Position numbers and translations under genes: made by a program. DNA of 64,000 bases from Deltaproteobacteria bacterium UBA6106 (lineage in GTDB: Bacteria > Desulfobacterota > Syntrophorhabdia > Syntrophorhabdales > Syntrophorhabdaceae), in the NCBI GenBank assembly GCA_002428485.1, contig DIWM01000047.1, positions 68,674-132,673 on the forward strand. The letters are read 5' to 3'. The notes under the pieces were generated by a model. That model did no database searches. It saw only the letters and a list, made by a program, of their open reading frames with translations, and was not told the DNA's origin. Shown here piece by piece: positions 34,687 to 43,203 of the stretch (its first letter is position 1; each line of letters starts with the position of its first letter).

Positions 34687-34718
34687 GGCGTTCACGATTC
34701 CCGGAACGCCGTTGTTTT
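34687..34718. terminator. Second hairpin, bidirectional terminator-like
   Basis: GGCGTTC (34687-34693) pairs with GAACGCC (34704-34710). It is followed on the plus strand by GTTGTTTT and preceded by an A-run (T-run on the minus strand). Confidence 0.5.
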
Positions 34719-34769
34719 AACACATCAGTGTGTTGATAATAATAAAAGTAAAAAGGATTGGTTTTTGGT

Positions 34770-34923
34770 AACTAAAGGATCAGCAGACAGCCATCAGCAG
34801 ACAGCAGACAAAAAGGCAGGCCAAGGCTAAGGTTGAGGTTAAGCAAATCCGGTTCTCCTCAGCCTCAGCCTTAACCTGATTCTTCCTGCCATCAGCCATC
34901 AGCCATGAACTATGAGCTGGTTT
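34770..34923. repeat. CAGCAGACAGCCATCAGC-type words
   Basis: Imperfect words AGCAGACAGCCATCAGCAGA, AAGGCTAAGGTTGAGGTTAAG, with its inverse CTCAGCCTTAACCTGATTC, and ATCAGCCATCAGCCATGAAC, running to the stop of the Yip1-family gene. Non-coding, same style as the AGCTATGAGC family. Confidence 0.6.
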
Positions 34924-35511
34924 TCACGGCATCATCATTCCCCTGCTCGGTATAACGACGCGGGCGATCATGCCGGTGAGGTAAAAGACGATGACGCTCA
35001 CGATGATGACAACAATGATATACCCCACTATCTTCTCTTTCGGGGTCTCCATAAGGACGGGAAGGCCGAGGTAAAGAAGGTAGAGAGAGTACAACGAGGC
35101 GATCATAACGATCGGTGAAAGAGCGGGAAAAATAAAGAGGATGCTTGCGATCCAGATCGGGGTGTTCGCATAGACGGCGACCTTCATGGCGCTGACCATG
35201 TTCTTTTGAGAACCGAAGTTCGGCGCCAGCATGTCGATGATAAAGGCCACAGCATAGATGGCGATAAGGGACAGCACGTAGTGAAAGACAGCGTAGCCGG
35301 CACCGCTCGCAAAGGGTATCCTGTAGCTAAAGCCCATAAAGGACATGCCGACGATCGACCATCCGATAAAGGTCGCAACGGGCGGAATGATCGCGAGGAT
35401 AGCCGCATATGACATGTACAAATCCCTGATCGTTGTTTCCTCTCCTTTAATCTGTTCCCATGTATCTTTTGGTTTAAGAATGATAGCCCTGACCCTTCCG
35501 ACTAAATCCAT
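34924..35511 (-). CDS. Yip1-family membrane protein
   Basis: 195 residues with a short cytoplasmic N-terminus (MDLVGRVRAIILKPKDTWEQIKGE) and five membrane helices. The P-x-x-T-W-x-x-I-K-x-E N-terminal motif followed by helices is typical of bacterial Yip1-domain proteins of unknown function. It is preceded by GGAGGT. Single gene, with terminator-like hairpins downstream. Confidence 0.75.
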   Translation of the reverse strand: MDLVGRVRAIILKPKDTWEQIKGEETTIRDLYMSYAAILAIIPPVATFIGWSIVGMSFMGFSYRIPFASGAGYAVFHYVLSLIAIYAVAFIIDMLAPNFGSQKNMVSAMKVAVYANTPIWIASILFIFPALSPIVMIASLYSLYLLYLGLPVLMETPKEKIVGYIIVVIIVSVIVFYLTGMIARVVIPSRGMMMP

Positions 35512-35548
35512 ACATACACCTCCTCATAGAATAGACATCTCGAAATGA

Positions 35549-35650
35549 CATCCCCTCTCCCCTCTCGGGACTTCACACCATCCCCTCTCCCCTCGGGACT
35601 TCACACCATCCCCTCTCCCCTGGCGGGAGAGGGTCAGGGAGAGGGGGAAT
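35549..35650. repeat. CCCTCTCCCCTCGGGACTTC tandem repeat
   Basis: Three near-perfect tandem copies of a roughly 31-base unit (ATCCCCTCTCCCCTCGGGAC / TTCACACC), ending in CTCTCCCCTGGCGGGAGAGG / GTCAGGGAGAGGGGG, which matches the GC-rich core of the MITE-like elements at 19408 and 20128. It lies between two minus-strand genes. Confidence 0.8.
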
Positions 35651-35652
35651 AA

Positions 35653-37026
35653 TTATGCTGCCCGCCCCCTGCAATGTTTTCTTGTCAGTACACCGATGCC
35701 CATGATGATGAATATGTAGAGCGTGACGGGCCATACAGGATGAAGCACCTTGTAGCTGCCGAAGGCAAAGGAAAATATCAGGATGACGATGGTCCCGAGC
35801 AGCGAAAGGAACGCATAGAGGCTGTGGACCTGCTTCCATGCCCAGCCGATAAAGACGATGTAGACGATGGCGCTCAATAGCACCGCTATCCACGTGACCT
35901 CCCTCAGTATCTCTTTTACAAAAAAACCCAGAAGAAGCGAGACTGCGCCTATCGAGAGCGTGGTAAGCCTTGAAACAAGAAGGAGCACCCTGTCGTTGCT
36001 GATATTCAGGGCGGGCGCTATGTACCCTTTTATCGCGAGGGTCGTGGCGCCCATCAGAAAGGGCGAGCCCGAGCTCATGAGCGGCGCCCACATGCTGAGC
36101 AGGAAGAAGACGGCAATGAAGGGCGGCACGATGTTGAGCAGGGCGGGCAATGCCGAGATGGAGGGGATATCGGGAAAGACGTATTTTGCGACGATGCCGC
36201 AGAGCGCTGCCATGACGACCACCGGGATGGATATGAAGTTCCCGATAAGGATGCCTTTCCTGCCCTCTTCGGGCGTCTTCGCCGCCGACGCGGTATTGAT
36301 GACGGGCTGCGCGAGCACGCCGAGGGTAAAGTTGATATATGCCCAGCTCAGCGCCTGGACTACGCCGAGATCGCCGAAGGGATTGAAATAGTGTGCCTGG
36401 CGTGCCATCTGCGACAGGGCGCCTGTGTTGAAGACGACGTAGAGGCCCCCCAGAAATATGCCGAATATTATGGCGCCGATATGTATGAGGTTCGTGTAAG
36501 CGGTGGCGACGAAGCCCCCCATGACGTTGTACAGGGTGAATACTATTGCGGTAAGTATCATCCCCTCCCGGAATGAAAGCTGTCCCTGAAGGATCACCGT
36601 GAGTATCGCCCCGCCTCCCACGATCTGCATTGTCACGATCCATATTGAGAAGATGAGCTGCAATATCCCTGCGAGCTTTGCTGTCTTCTTATCGTAGAGT
36701 CCCCCGACTACATCGAGGATGGAGTATGTCTTCTTTTCCTTGAGGATCCTGTTGAGGAGGACGCTTGTGGCGCACATGGCGATCCAGATGCCTGCCTGGA
36801 ACCACAAGGCGCTCACGCCGTGGATGTACGAACCCTGTGCCATTCCAACGATCGATACGCCGCCGATCCATGTCCCTGCTATGAGCACCGAAAGAAAGGG
36901 CACGGAGAGGCTGCGGGAGGCGACGAGGTAGGCCTCTGTTGAACGTGACTTCCGCGTCACATAGATGCCCGTCAGCCAGAGTATGCATATGTAGCCAAAG
37001 ATCGAGAAGAGATAAAGACCTTTCAC
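35653..37026 (-). CDS. Sodium:solute symporter family protein
   Basis: 457 residues with about 13 membrane helices. SSS features: YLVASRSLSVPFLSVLIAGTWIGG on the first helices, the TYSILDVVGGLYDKKTAKLAGI loop, YNVMGGFVATAYTNLIHIGAI (sodium-site region) and SSGSPFLMGATTLAIKGYIAP. The family carries organic acids, amino acids or sugars with Na+. The enoyl-CoA hydratase gene sits 3 bases upstream and the aromatic-CoA genes are divergent from it, so an aromatic or carboxylic acid substrate is possible, though unproven. Confidence 0.82.
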   Translation of the reverse strand: MKGLYLFSIFGYICILWLTGIYVTRKSRSTEAYLVASRSLSVPFLSVLIAGTWIGGVSIVGMAQGSYIHGVSALWFQAGIWIAMCATSVLLNRILKEKKTYSILDVVGGLYDKKTAKLAGILQLIFSIWIVTMQIVGGGAILTVILQGQLSFREGMILTAIVFTLYNVMGGFVATAYTNLIHIGAIIFGIFLGGLYVVFNTGALSQMARQAHYFNPFGDLGVVQALSWAYINFTLGVLAQPVINTASAAKTPEEGRKGILIGNFISIPVVVMAALCGIVAKYVFPDIPSISALPALLNIVPPFIAVFFLLSMWAPLMSSGSPFLMGATTLAIKGYIAPALNISNDRVLLLVSRLTTLSIGAVSLLLGFFVKEILREVTWIAVLLSAIVYIVFIGWAWKQVHSLYAFLSLLGTIVILIFSFAFGSYKVLHPVWPVTLYIFIIMGIGVLTRKHCRGRAA

Positions 37027-37029
37027 GCG

Positions 37030-37785
37030 CTACCTCTTTTTGAAGAAATCCCCCAGCCTCTGTTTGAAGAGCTTTGTCCCGCCAAGTTGCGAGACATAGT
37101 ACCTTTCCTTGTCAAGATGTATGTCGAGCCCGTGAAAGAGCGAATGGTTCACGAGGTTTTTAAAGCTGCCTATCGTCTCCATCGGAAGGGCCTTCAGACC
37201 CCTGATCATCTCCGCGAGCTTTGCCTCCAGCTCTTCCTCTTCGCAGACGACATTCACAAGCCCGAGCGCATGCGCCTCTGCCATGGTGATGTTTCTCGAA
37301 AAAAGATAGAACTCGTTGAACCTTTTTGCCCCTACGAGCCTCGGGAGGAATATGCTGCCGCCTCCGTCAGGCGTAAGGCCGATCCGCCTGTAGCCCATAT
37401 TCATTATCGTATTTCTGGTCGCGATAGAAAGGTCGCATGCCAGGGCAAGGCCTATGCCCGCCCCCACGGCAACCCCCTCCATGACCGCAATGACGATGGC
37501 GTTGATATTCCTGATGAGCCTGATGCCCTCGTGAAGCACGCCGGCCTCTGCGTCGATCAAGGCTTCGGCATCCTCGGCTTCGTTGAAGGCGACGATGTCC
37601 CCGCCGGAGCAGAACGCCTTCCCGGACCCGCGTATAACAACGAAAGGCGCCTTCTGGTCCTCGGCATTCCTCAGCGCCGTGTAGAGGCCATGGAGCAGGT
37701 CATAGTCCATGGCATTTTTCTTGTCCGGCCTGTTGAGGGTGATCGTAAAGACATCATCCTTATATTCTTCCAATACAACGTTCAT
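37030..37785 (-). CDS. Enoyl-CoA hydratase/isomerase family protein
   Basis: 251 residues, crotonase fold. ITLNRPDKKNAMD, the oxyanion-hole segments GSGKAFCSGGDI and EGVAVGAGIGLALACD, then GLTPDGGGSIFLPRLVGAKRFNEF. At the second catalytic glutamate position of classical hydratases the sequence has PDGGG, an isomerase-like pattern, so it may be an enoyl-CoA isomerase. Likely co-transcribed with the symporter gene. Divergent from the bam operon and facing away from it. Confidence 0.82.
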   Translation of the reverse strand: MNVVLEEYKDDVFTITLNRPDKKNAMDYDLLHGLYTALRNAEDQKAPFVVIRGSGKAFCSGGDIVAFNEAEDAEALIDAEAGVLHEGIRLIRNINAIVIAVMEGVAVGAGIGLALACDLSIATRNTIMNMGYRRIGLTPDGGGSIFLPRLVGAKRFNEFYLFSRNITMAEAHALGLVNVVCEEEELEAKLAEMIRGLKALPMETIGSFKNLVNHSLFHGLDIHLDKERYYVSQLGGTKLFKQRLGDFFKKR

Positions 37786-37799
37786 TATGTAACCTCCTT

Positions 37800-37895
37800 C
37801 AACTATTAGCGATCAGCCATCAGCTCATGGCAAACCCGATACTCGATGATCGATTATCGATTATCGACACTGCCTGCTGATAGCTTCTTTAGCTC
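37800..37895. repeat. Dispersed AGC/ATC words
   Basis: CGATCAGCCATCAGCTCATGG, then ACTCGATGATCGATTATCG and ATTATCGACACTGCCTGCTG. The same GATTATCGATCATCG words occur at 44009-44036 and inside ygiQ at 61365-61395. Confidence 0.65.
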
Positions 37896-37974
37896 TTCCA
37901 ATGATGGAATATCCGGGGAAAATTTGCAATACAAAACTTAGTGGAAAATTGCCTGAATAACTATGCTTTTTGTC

Positions 37975-38002
37975 TTGACATAGATTCTTTTTGACATATA
38001 AT
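37975..38002 (+). promoter_or_regulatory. Sigma-70-type promoter of the aromatic-CoA operon
   Basis: TTGACA at 37975-37980 and TATAAT at 37997-38002, both perfect consensus with a 16-base spacer, 51 bases before the short-chain dehydrogenase start. The flanking sequence is AT-rich. This is the best promoter visible in the window. Confidence 0.75.
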
Positions 38003-38052
38003 ATAAGTCTTATTAAAATTTTCACAAATTTAAAAAAAAGAGAGGGGCCGTC

Positions 38053-38805
38053 ATGAAATTAGAGGGCAAAAATGCTGTAGTTACAGGCGGTGGCAGAGGT
38101 GTGGGGAGATCGATCAGCCTGGCCTTTGCGCAGGAAGGCGCAAATGTTGTCGTCAATTACGCAGGAAATGAAAAGGCTGCTAACGAAGTAGTTGAAATGA
38201 TAAAGAAAATGGGAAGAAAGGCCGTGGCAGTGAAAGGCGACGTGGGGCAGGAAGCCGACGCCCAGAAGATCGTCGAGACCTGCGTTCAGAACTTCGGCTC
38301 GATCCACATTATTGCGAACAACGCCGGCATTTCAAAGCCCGCGATGATGCATAAAATGTCAGTGGAGACCTGGGACGAGGTTGTCAATGTCCAGATGAGA
38401 GGCCCCTGGCTGACCGTCAAGGCGGCGTCTAAATACTTTATGGAGCAGAACTACGGGAGGATCATCAATGTGACCTCTGTGGCCGGTGTTGTGGGTACCA
38501 TCGGACAGATCAATTACAGCGCTGCAAAGGGCGGCGTCATATCTATGACAAAATCAATGGCAAGGGAGCTCGCGAAGTTCAACGTCACGGCGAATGTTAT
38601 ATCCCTCGGCATTGTTACGACAGACATGACAGAGAAGATATCCACAGACGAGAAGCTAAAAGAGATCTACGTAAAGAGGATACTCCTCGGCAGATATGCT
38701 GAGCCGGAGGATGTGGCACCGGCCTTTGTATTTTTTGCATCAGACGACGCACGCTATATAACAGGGCAGCTTCTGTGCGTGGACGGCGGTTACGGTATGA
38801 CGTAA
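38053..38805 (+). CDS. Short-chain dehydrogenase/reductase (FabG-like)
   Basis: 250 residues with the full classical SDR set: TGGGRGVG cofactor motif near residue 12, NNAG (about 90), the catalytic Ser in NVTSVAG, YSAAK (Tyr/Lys, about 155-159) and the C-terminal CVDGGYGM. The R/K pattern after the second strand (NYAGNEKAA) suggests NADP(H) or NAD(H) without certainty. First gene of the bam operon behind the strong promoter. It could act on the 3-hydroxy acyl-CoA made after ring opening, but FabG function is equally possible. Confidence 0.82.
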   Translation: MKLEGKNAVVTGGGRGVGRSISLAFAQEGANVVVNYAGNEKAANEVVEMIKKMGRKAVAVKGDVGQEADAQKIVETCVQNFGSIHIIANNAGISKPAMMHKMSVETWDEVVNVQMRGPWLTVKAASKYFMEQNYGRIINVTSVAGVVGTIGQINYSAAKGGVISMTKSMARELAKFNVTANVISLGIVTTDMTEKISTDEKLKEIYVKRILLGRYAEPEDVAPAFVFFASDDARYITGQLLCVDGGYGMT

Positions 38806-38857
38806 AAGACAGAGGCGCTATCATCTTTTCATTTCAAATATATAAGGAGGTGTTGTA

Positions 38858-39967
38858 ATGGCTGATGTACCGAAGGTAATAAAACAGTGGCAGATGGTTC
38901 AACCGACAGTTTTTAACAGAGAAACAAAAGAGACTACACCCGGTAAGCTTGCCATGGCAGAGATCCCTGTTCCCGAACTGAAAGAGGACGAGGTTCTCGT
39001 AGAGGTCGCAGGGTGTGGTGTATGCCATACCGACCTTGGATATTTCTATGACGGCGTTCCGACGGTCAGCAAACCGCCATTGGCCCTTGGCCACGAGATA
39101 AGCGGAGTGGTGGTGGCCGGCGACCCCGCATGGATCGGCAAAGAGGTCATCATCCCCGCGGTTATGCCCTGCCGGAAATGCATCCTCTGTAAGACCGGAA
39201 GGGGCAACAGGTGCCTAGCGCAGAAGATGCCCGGCAACTCGATCGGCGTCTACGGCGGTTTTTCAAGCCATATCCCTGTTCCTACCGTTGACCTTTGCCT
39301 GGTAACTGACAGAAAAGGGTATGCGCTCGAGCAGCTGTCAGTTATCGCGGATGCGGCAACCACCCCGTACCAGGCAGCGAAAAGGGCTGATCTCCAGCCC
39401 GGCGACAACGTGATCGTTATCGGCGCGACCGGCGGAGTCGGCGTCTATATGGCGCAGACCGTGAAGGCCCTTGGCGCAAAAACCGTTATTGGTATTGCAA
39501 GGAATCCCAAGAAGCTCGAAAGGGCGCTCGGCTATGGCTGCGATGCCGTGATCAGCACCCTTGACAAGACGAACAAGGACGTCGTCGGCGAGTGGAGGAG
39601 CTTTGTAAAATCCAAAGGCCTTGCCAATACAGGCTGGAAGATCTTTGAGGTAACCGGGACAAAGGCCGGACAGGAACTGGCGCTTGACCTGCTTTCGTTT
39701 GTCGGGAAGCTGATCCTTGTCGGATTTGGGATGTCAAAGAGCGAGTACATGTTCTCCAAACTGATGGCCTTTGATGCCGAGGTGATAGGAACATGGGGTT
39801 GCCTGCCGGAATATTACCCCATCGTCCTCGATATGGTATTGAGCAAAAAGATCGTGATCGATCCCTTTGTCGAAGTAAGGCCTATGAGCACCATAGCGGC
39901 GACATTCGACGAGATACACAAGGCAGGTTCGCCTGAAAAGAGGGTTGTCCTGAAACCCGATTTTTAA
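38858..39967 (+). CDS. bamQ: 6-hydroxycyclohex-1-ene-1-carbonyl-CoA dehydrogenase
   Basis: 369 residues, zinc-dependent medium-chain alcohol dehydrogenase. Catalytic zinc site GCGVCHTDLGYF and GHEISGVV; structural zinc cysteines in MPCRKCILCKTGRGNRC; Rossmann motif GATGGVGVYMAQ. The substrate assignment rests on family resemblance (Had/BamQ proteins share the N-terminal MVQPT..RETKE..PGKL style and length) and above all on the direct neighbours bamA and bamR. It oxidises the 6-hydroxy group to the 6-oxo compound using NAD+. GGAGGT precedes the start. Confidence 0.86.
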   Translation: MADVPKVIKQWQMVQPTVFNRETKETTPGKLAMAEIPVPELKEDEVLVEVAGCGVCHTDLGYFYDGVPTVSKPPLALGHEISGVVVAGDPAWIGKEVIIPAVMPCRKCILCKTGRGNRCLAQKMPGNSIGVYGGFSSHIPVPTVDLCLVTDRKGYALEQLSVIADAATTPYQAAKRADLQPGDNVIVIGATGGVGVYMAQTVKALGAKTVIGIARNPKKLERALGYGCDAVISTLDKTNKDVVGEWRSFVKSKGLANTGWKIFEVTGTKAGQELALDLLSFVGKLILVGFGMSKSEYMFSKLMAFDAEVIGTWGCLPEYYPIVLDMVLSKKIVIDPFVEVRPMSTIAATFDEIHKAGSPEKRVVLKPDF

Positions 39968-39993
39968 ATAAAATACATTAGAGGAGGAAGCAT

Positions 39994-41142
39994 ATGGGAT
40001 TAGAGTGGGTACCAAGAGAACACGAAATGAAAGACCACAGCAGACATGGGTCGGATCACTGGGGAACGGAAGCCCCCTGTGTAGTGTATGAAAAGAAACC
40101 CCTGAAGGACCCTAAGGGCAATGTAATACCGGGTCTCTATTCTGCATGGGTCCGGCTCAACAACCCGGCTCAGTATAACTCCTATACCACCGATATGGTA
40201 AAAGGCGTTATCGCGGGTTTTGAGAACTCTTCAACAGACCGCGAAGTAGTCGCAACGATTTTCACCGGAACAGGCCCGAATGCCTTCTGTACGGGCGGCA
40301 ACACAAAAGAGTATTCAGAGTACTACAGCAAGAGGCCGGAAGAGTACGGCTGGTATATGGAACTTTTCAACAACATGGTAGACTCCATTCTTATGTGCAA
40401 GAAGCCGGTTATCTGCCGCGTCAACGGCATGAGGGTGGCGGGCGGCCAGGAGATCGGCCTTGCCTGCGACATCGCCATTGCATCCGACCTTGCGATTTTC
40501 GGACAGGCGGGTCCAAGACACGGTTCCGCACCGGTCGGCGGCGCCTCCGACTTCCTTCCATGGTATCTGACCGCTGAAGACGCAATGTGGAACTGCGTAA
40601 GCTGCGAGATGTGGTCAGCATACAAGATGAAGGCCAAAAACCTTATCTCAAAGGCAATCCCTGTCCTGAAAGACGACAAGGGCAACTGGGTAAGGAACCC
40701 GCAGGTTATTACCGATAGCTATGTAAAAGACGGCGAGATCGTCTACGGTGAGCCCAAGACAGGCCAGGAGGCAAAGGATGCCAGGGCATGGGTGAACGAG
40801 CAGTTGAAAAACAACAAATACGATTTCTCACTCCTCGACGCAGAGGTTGAGAGGATTATCTGGGTATTTGCGAACCTCTTCCCCGGATGCCTGATGAAAT
40901 CTATCGACGGCATCAGGCAGAAGAAAAAATTCTTCTGGGATCAGGTCAAGAACGACCACAGGTACTGGCTGGCAGTAAATATGATGGGCGAGGCATTTGC
41001 AGGATTTGGCGCGTTCAATACCAAGAAGATCACCGGTATGGACACCATCGACTTCATCAAGAACCGCCAGCTCATTGCACAGGGTGCGCTGAACGACGAG
41101 GCATATTTCGAACAGATCTTCGGCAAACCGCAGGCGAAGTAA
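39994..41142 (+). CDS. bamA: 6-oxocyclohex-1-ene-1-carbonyl-CoA hydrolase (ring-opening)
   Basis: 382 residues, of the length typical of BamA/Oah, a long crotonase-family enzyme with the N-terminal extension EHEMKDHSRHGSDHWGTEAP. Oxyanion-hole segments GPNAFCTGGNTKEY and GMRVAGGQEIGLACDIA, then GQAGPRHGSAPVGGASDFLP, conserved in this enzyme. It hydrates the double bond and opens the ring to give a C7 dicarboxylic mono-CoA ester. bamA is the accepted marker gene for anaerobic aromatic degradation. AGGAGG precedes the start, and a strong terminator follows the stop. Confidence 0.95.
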   Translation: MGLEWVPREHEMKDHSRHGSDHWGTEAPCVVYEKKPLKDPKGNVIPGLYSAWVRLNNPAQYNSYTTDMVKGVIAGFENSSTDREVVATIFTGTGPNAFCTGGNTKEYSEYYSKRPEEYGWYMELFNNMVDSILMCKKPVICRVNGMRVAGGQEIGLACDIAIASDLAIFGQAGPRHGSAPVGGASDFLPWYLTAEDAMWNCVSCEMWSAYKMKAKNLISKAIPVLKDDKGNWVRNPQVITDSYVKDGEIVYGEPKTGQEAKDARAWVNEQLKNNKYDFSLLDAEVERIIWVFANLFPGCLMKSIDGIRQKKKFFWDQVKNDHRYWLAVNMMGEAFAGFGAFNTKKITGMDTIDFIKNRQLIAQGALNDEAYFEQIFGKPQAK

Positions 41143-41159
41143 CGAAACAAGAATCCATA

Positions 41160-41190
41160 GGGGGGGGGTGTTACGCCCCCCTTTTTTTTA
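41160..41190 (+). terminator. Rho-independent terminator after bamA
   Basis: GGGGGG-TGTTAC-GCCCCCC followed by eight T residues; a strong GC stem with a T-run 18 bases after the bamA stop. It probably separates or attenuates the downstream bamR unit. Confidence 0.9.
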
Positions 41191-41251
41191 TTGCAGGGCG
41201 CTTAGCGCTGTGCGCATAGCATATTTGTTGTAAAAAGAAAGGAGAATTACC

Positions 41252-42022
41252 ATGGCATTCCAGCATATTCTGTATGAAAAGAAGGACAAGGCGGCAACGA
41301 TTACGCTGAATGTCCCGCCGTCAAACTGGCTTACCATCGTCATGATGAAGGAGATCAATCAGGTGCTGATGGAGATCAAAAAAGACCCATCAATACAGCT
41401 CCTCATCTTTGACCATGCGGGCGAGAAGGCATTTTGCGACGGTGTTGATGTTGCCGACCATACGCCTGACAAGGTGGATGAGATGATCGAGGTGTTCCAC
41501 GGGATGTTCCGCCACCTGGCAGGGATGGATGTGACCACCGCAGCATTGGTGAACGGCCGTTCCCTCGGGGGCGGATGTGAGCTTATGTCGTTCTGCGATA
41601 TCGTGATCGCGTCAGAGAAGGCGCGGATCGGTCAGCCCGAGATCGCTGTTGGCGTTTACCCTCCTGTTGCTGCGGCATGGTTCCCGAAGATCATCGGCCT
41701 CCAGAAGACCTACGAGCTTCTCCTGACAGGCAAGATAATCAGCGCGAAAGAGGCGCAGGCCATTGGACTGGCAACCGCTGTATTGCCGGCGGAGAATTTT
41801 AAGGCAGAAGCCGACAAGTATCTCGCGGATTATCTGAACAAGAGCAGGCCGGTGGCGATGTGGACGAAAAGGGCGATCAAGGCAGGCCTCAGCTTGGATT
41901 TCCTCCAGGCCCTCAAGGCATCGGAGATCATTTATCTGCAAGGCTGTATGGCCACGGACGACGCCAGGGAAGGGATCGCAGCTTTTATGGAAAAGAGAAA
42001 GCCGGTCTGGAAAGATAAGTAA
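41252..42022 (+). CDS. bamR: Cyclohexa-1,5-diene-1-carbonyl-CoA hydratase
   Basis: 256-residue crotonase-fold enzyme: TLNVPPSNWLTI at the N-terminus, GEKAFCDGVDVADH, NGRSLGGGCELMSFCDI, QPEIAVGVYPPVAAAWFPKIIG. The NVPP start and the CDGVDV/GGGCEL oxyanion-hole pattern match Dch/BamR of benzoyl-CoA pathways, and it sits next to bamQ and bamA. It adds water to the dienoyl-CoA product of benzoyl-CoA reductase. AAAGGAG precedes the start. Separated from bamA by a terminator, so it may be transcribed by read-through or from its own promoter. Confidence 0.88.
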   Translation: MAFQHILYEKKDKAATITLNVPPSNWLTIVMMKEINQVLMEIKKDPSIQLLIFDHAGEKAFCDGVDVADHTPDKVDEMIEVFHGMFRHLAGMDVTTAALVNGRSLGGGCELMSFCDIVIASEKARIGQPEIAVGVYPPVAAAWFPKIIGLQKTYELLLTGKIISAKEAQAIGLATAVLPAENFKAEADKYLADYLNKSRPVAMWTKRAIKAGLSLDFLQALKASEIIYLQGCMATDDAREGIAAFMEKRKPVWKDK

Positions 42023-42030
42023 CCGGGACC

Positions 42031-43203
42031 ATGCAATACGCGCCAAAAGAAGAGATCGACGCAAGGATCGCGAAGGTAAAGGTATTGATGAAAAAGGCCT
42101 CTCTGGATGGGGCCTTTTTTCATTACAAGATCGATTACTATTATCTCTCCGGCACAATGCAGGATTCACTCCTCTTTGTATCTGCCGACGATGAGCCGGT
42201 ACTGTTCGTCAAAAGGGAGATATCAAGGGCGCGAAGGGAATCCCCCATCGGCCAGATCCTGCCCATGCGCTCCGTCAAGGAGATCCCGGGACACCTGAAG
42301 CCGATGAAGAAGATAGGGATGCAGCTTGATGTCGTGCCTTACAACGACGTCATAAAATTTCAGGAGCTTTTCGGCGATGCGGAATTTGTCAATGTATCCC
42401 CGCTGACCAAAGAGGTCCGGAAATTCAAATCGCCCTTCGAGATAGCGCTGATGGAAAAGGCTGCGGAGATACAGAAGAAGGTCTATGCCCTGGTGCCTGA
42501 GCTTCTGCGCGAAGGAATGACGGAGATCGAGCTGGGCGGCATGCTTGAGGCCCGTGCAAAGGCCATGGGGCATGAGGGCCTTTTACGGGTCCGCTCGCTC
42601 AATTACGAGGCCTATACCTGGCATGTCCTGAGCGGGCGGACAGGGAGCATCGTGAGCCAGTCCGATTCACCGATGGGCGGCCTCGGGCTCTCCCCTGCCT
42701 TTCCTGTGGGCGCGAGCATGAAGAAGATCAAGAGGAACGAGCCGATCCTTGTCGATTTCGGTATCTGCTATCACGGTTACCAGGTTGACCAGACAAGGAT
42801 GTATGCCATAGGAAAGATGCCCGATCTTTTTTCAAAGGCCTACGACGCGTGCAGGGAGATACATTACAGGGTGCTCGATAAGGCGCTTGAGGGCCTGACG
42901 AGCAAAGAGCTCTTTGAGTACTCGAAGCAGCTTGCCGACAGGCTGGGTTACGGGGATGCCTACCTTGGCTTCAAGCCCCACAAGGTCCGCTTCCTCGCCC
43001 ACGGCATAGGGATCGAGCTTGCAGAGTTCCCTTACATTGCGGCGACCCATACGTACCCCATCGAGGAAGGGATGGTCTTCGCGATCGAGCCGAAGATGGT
43101 GTTCCCGCGGAAAGGGGCCTGTGGCATTGAAAACACGATCATCATGGAGAAGGGACGCTACAGGGTCCTCACCGACAACGACGAGAATATCATAACAGTA
43201 TGA
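42031..43203 (+). CDS. M24-family metallopeptidase (Xaa-Pro aminopeptidase-like)
   Basis: 390 residues: an N-terminal creatinase-like domain (to about 130) and a pita-bread catalytic domain with metal ligands in ILVDFGICYHGYQVDQTRMY (Asp, Asp), LAHGIGIELAEFP (His), FAIEPKMVF (Glu) and GIENTII (Glu). It cleaves N-terminal residues next to proline, or acts on a related amide. It starts 8 bases after bamR and overlaps the next gene by 4 bases, so it is part of the same transcript, which is odd for a pure peptidase. Confidence 0.85.
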   Translation: MQYAPKEEIDARIAKVKVLMKKASLDGAFFHYKIDYYYLSGTMQDSLLFVSADDEPVLFVKREISRARRESPIGQILPMRSVKEIPGHLKPMKKIGMQLDVVPYNDVIKFQELFGDAEFVNVSPLTKEVRKFKSPFEIALMEKAAEIQKKVYALVPELLREGMTEIELGGMLEARAKAMGHEGLLRVRSLNYEAYTWHVLSGRTGSIVSQSDSPMGGLGLSPAFPVGASMKKIKRNEPILVDFGICYHGYQVDQTRMYAIGKMPDLFSKAYDACREIHYRVLDKALEGLTSKELFEYSKQLADRLGYGDAYLGFKPHKVRFLAHGIGIELAEFPYIAATHTYPIEEGMVFAIEPKMVFPRKGACGIENTIIMEKGRYRVLTDNDENIITV

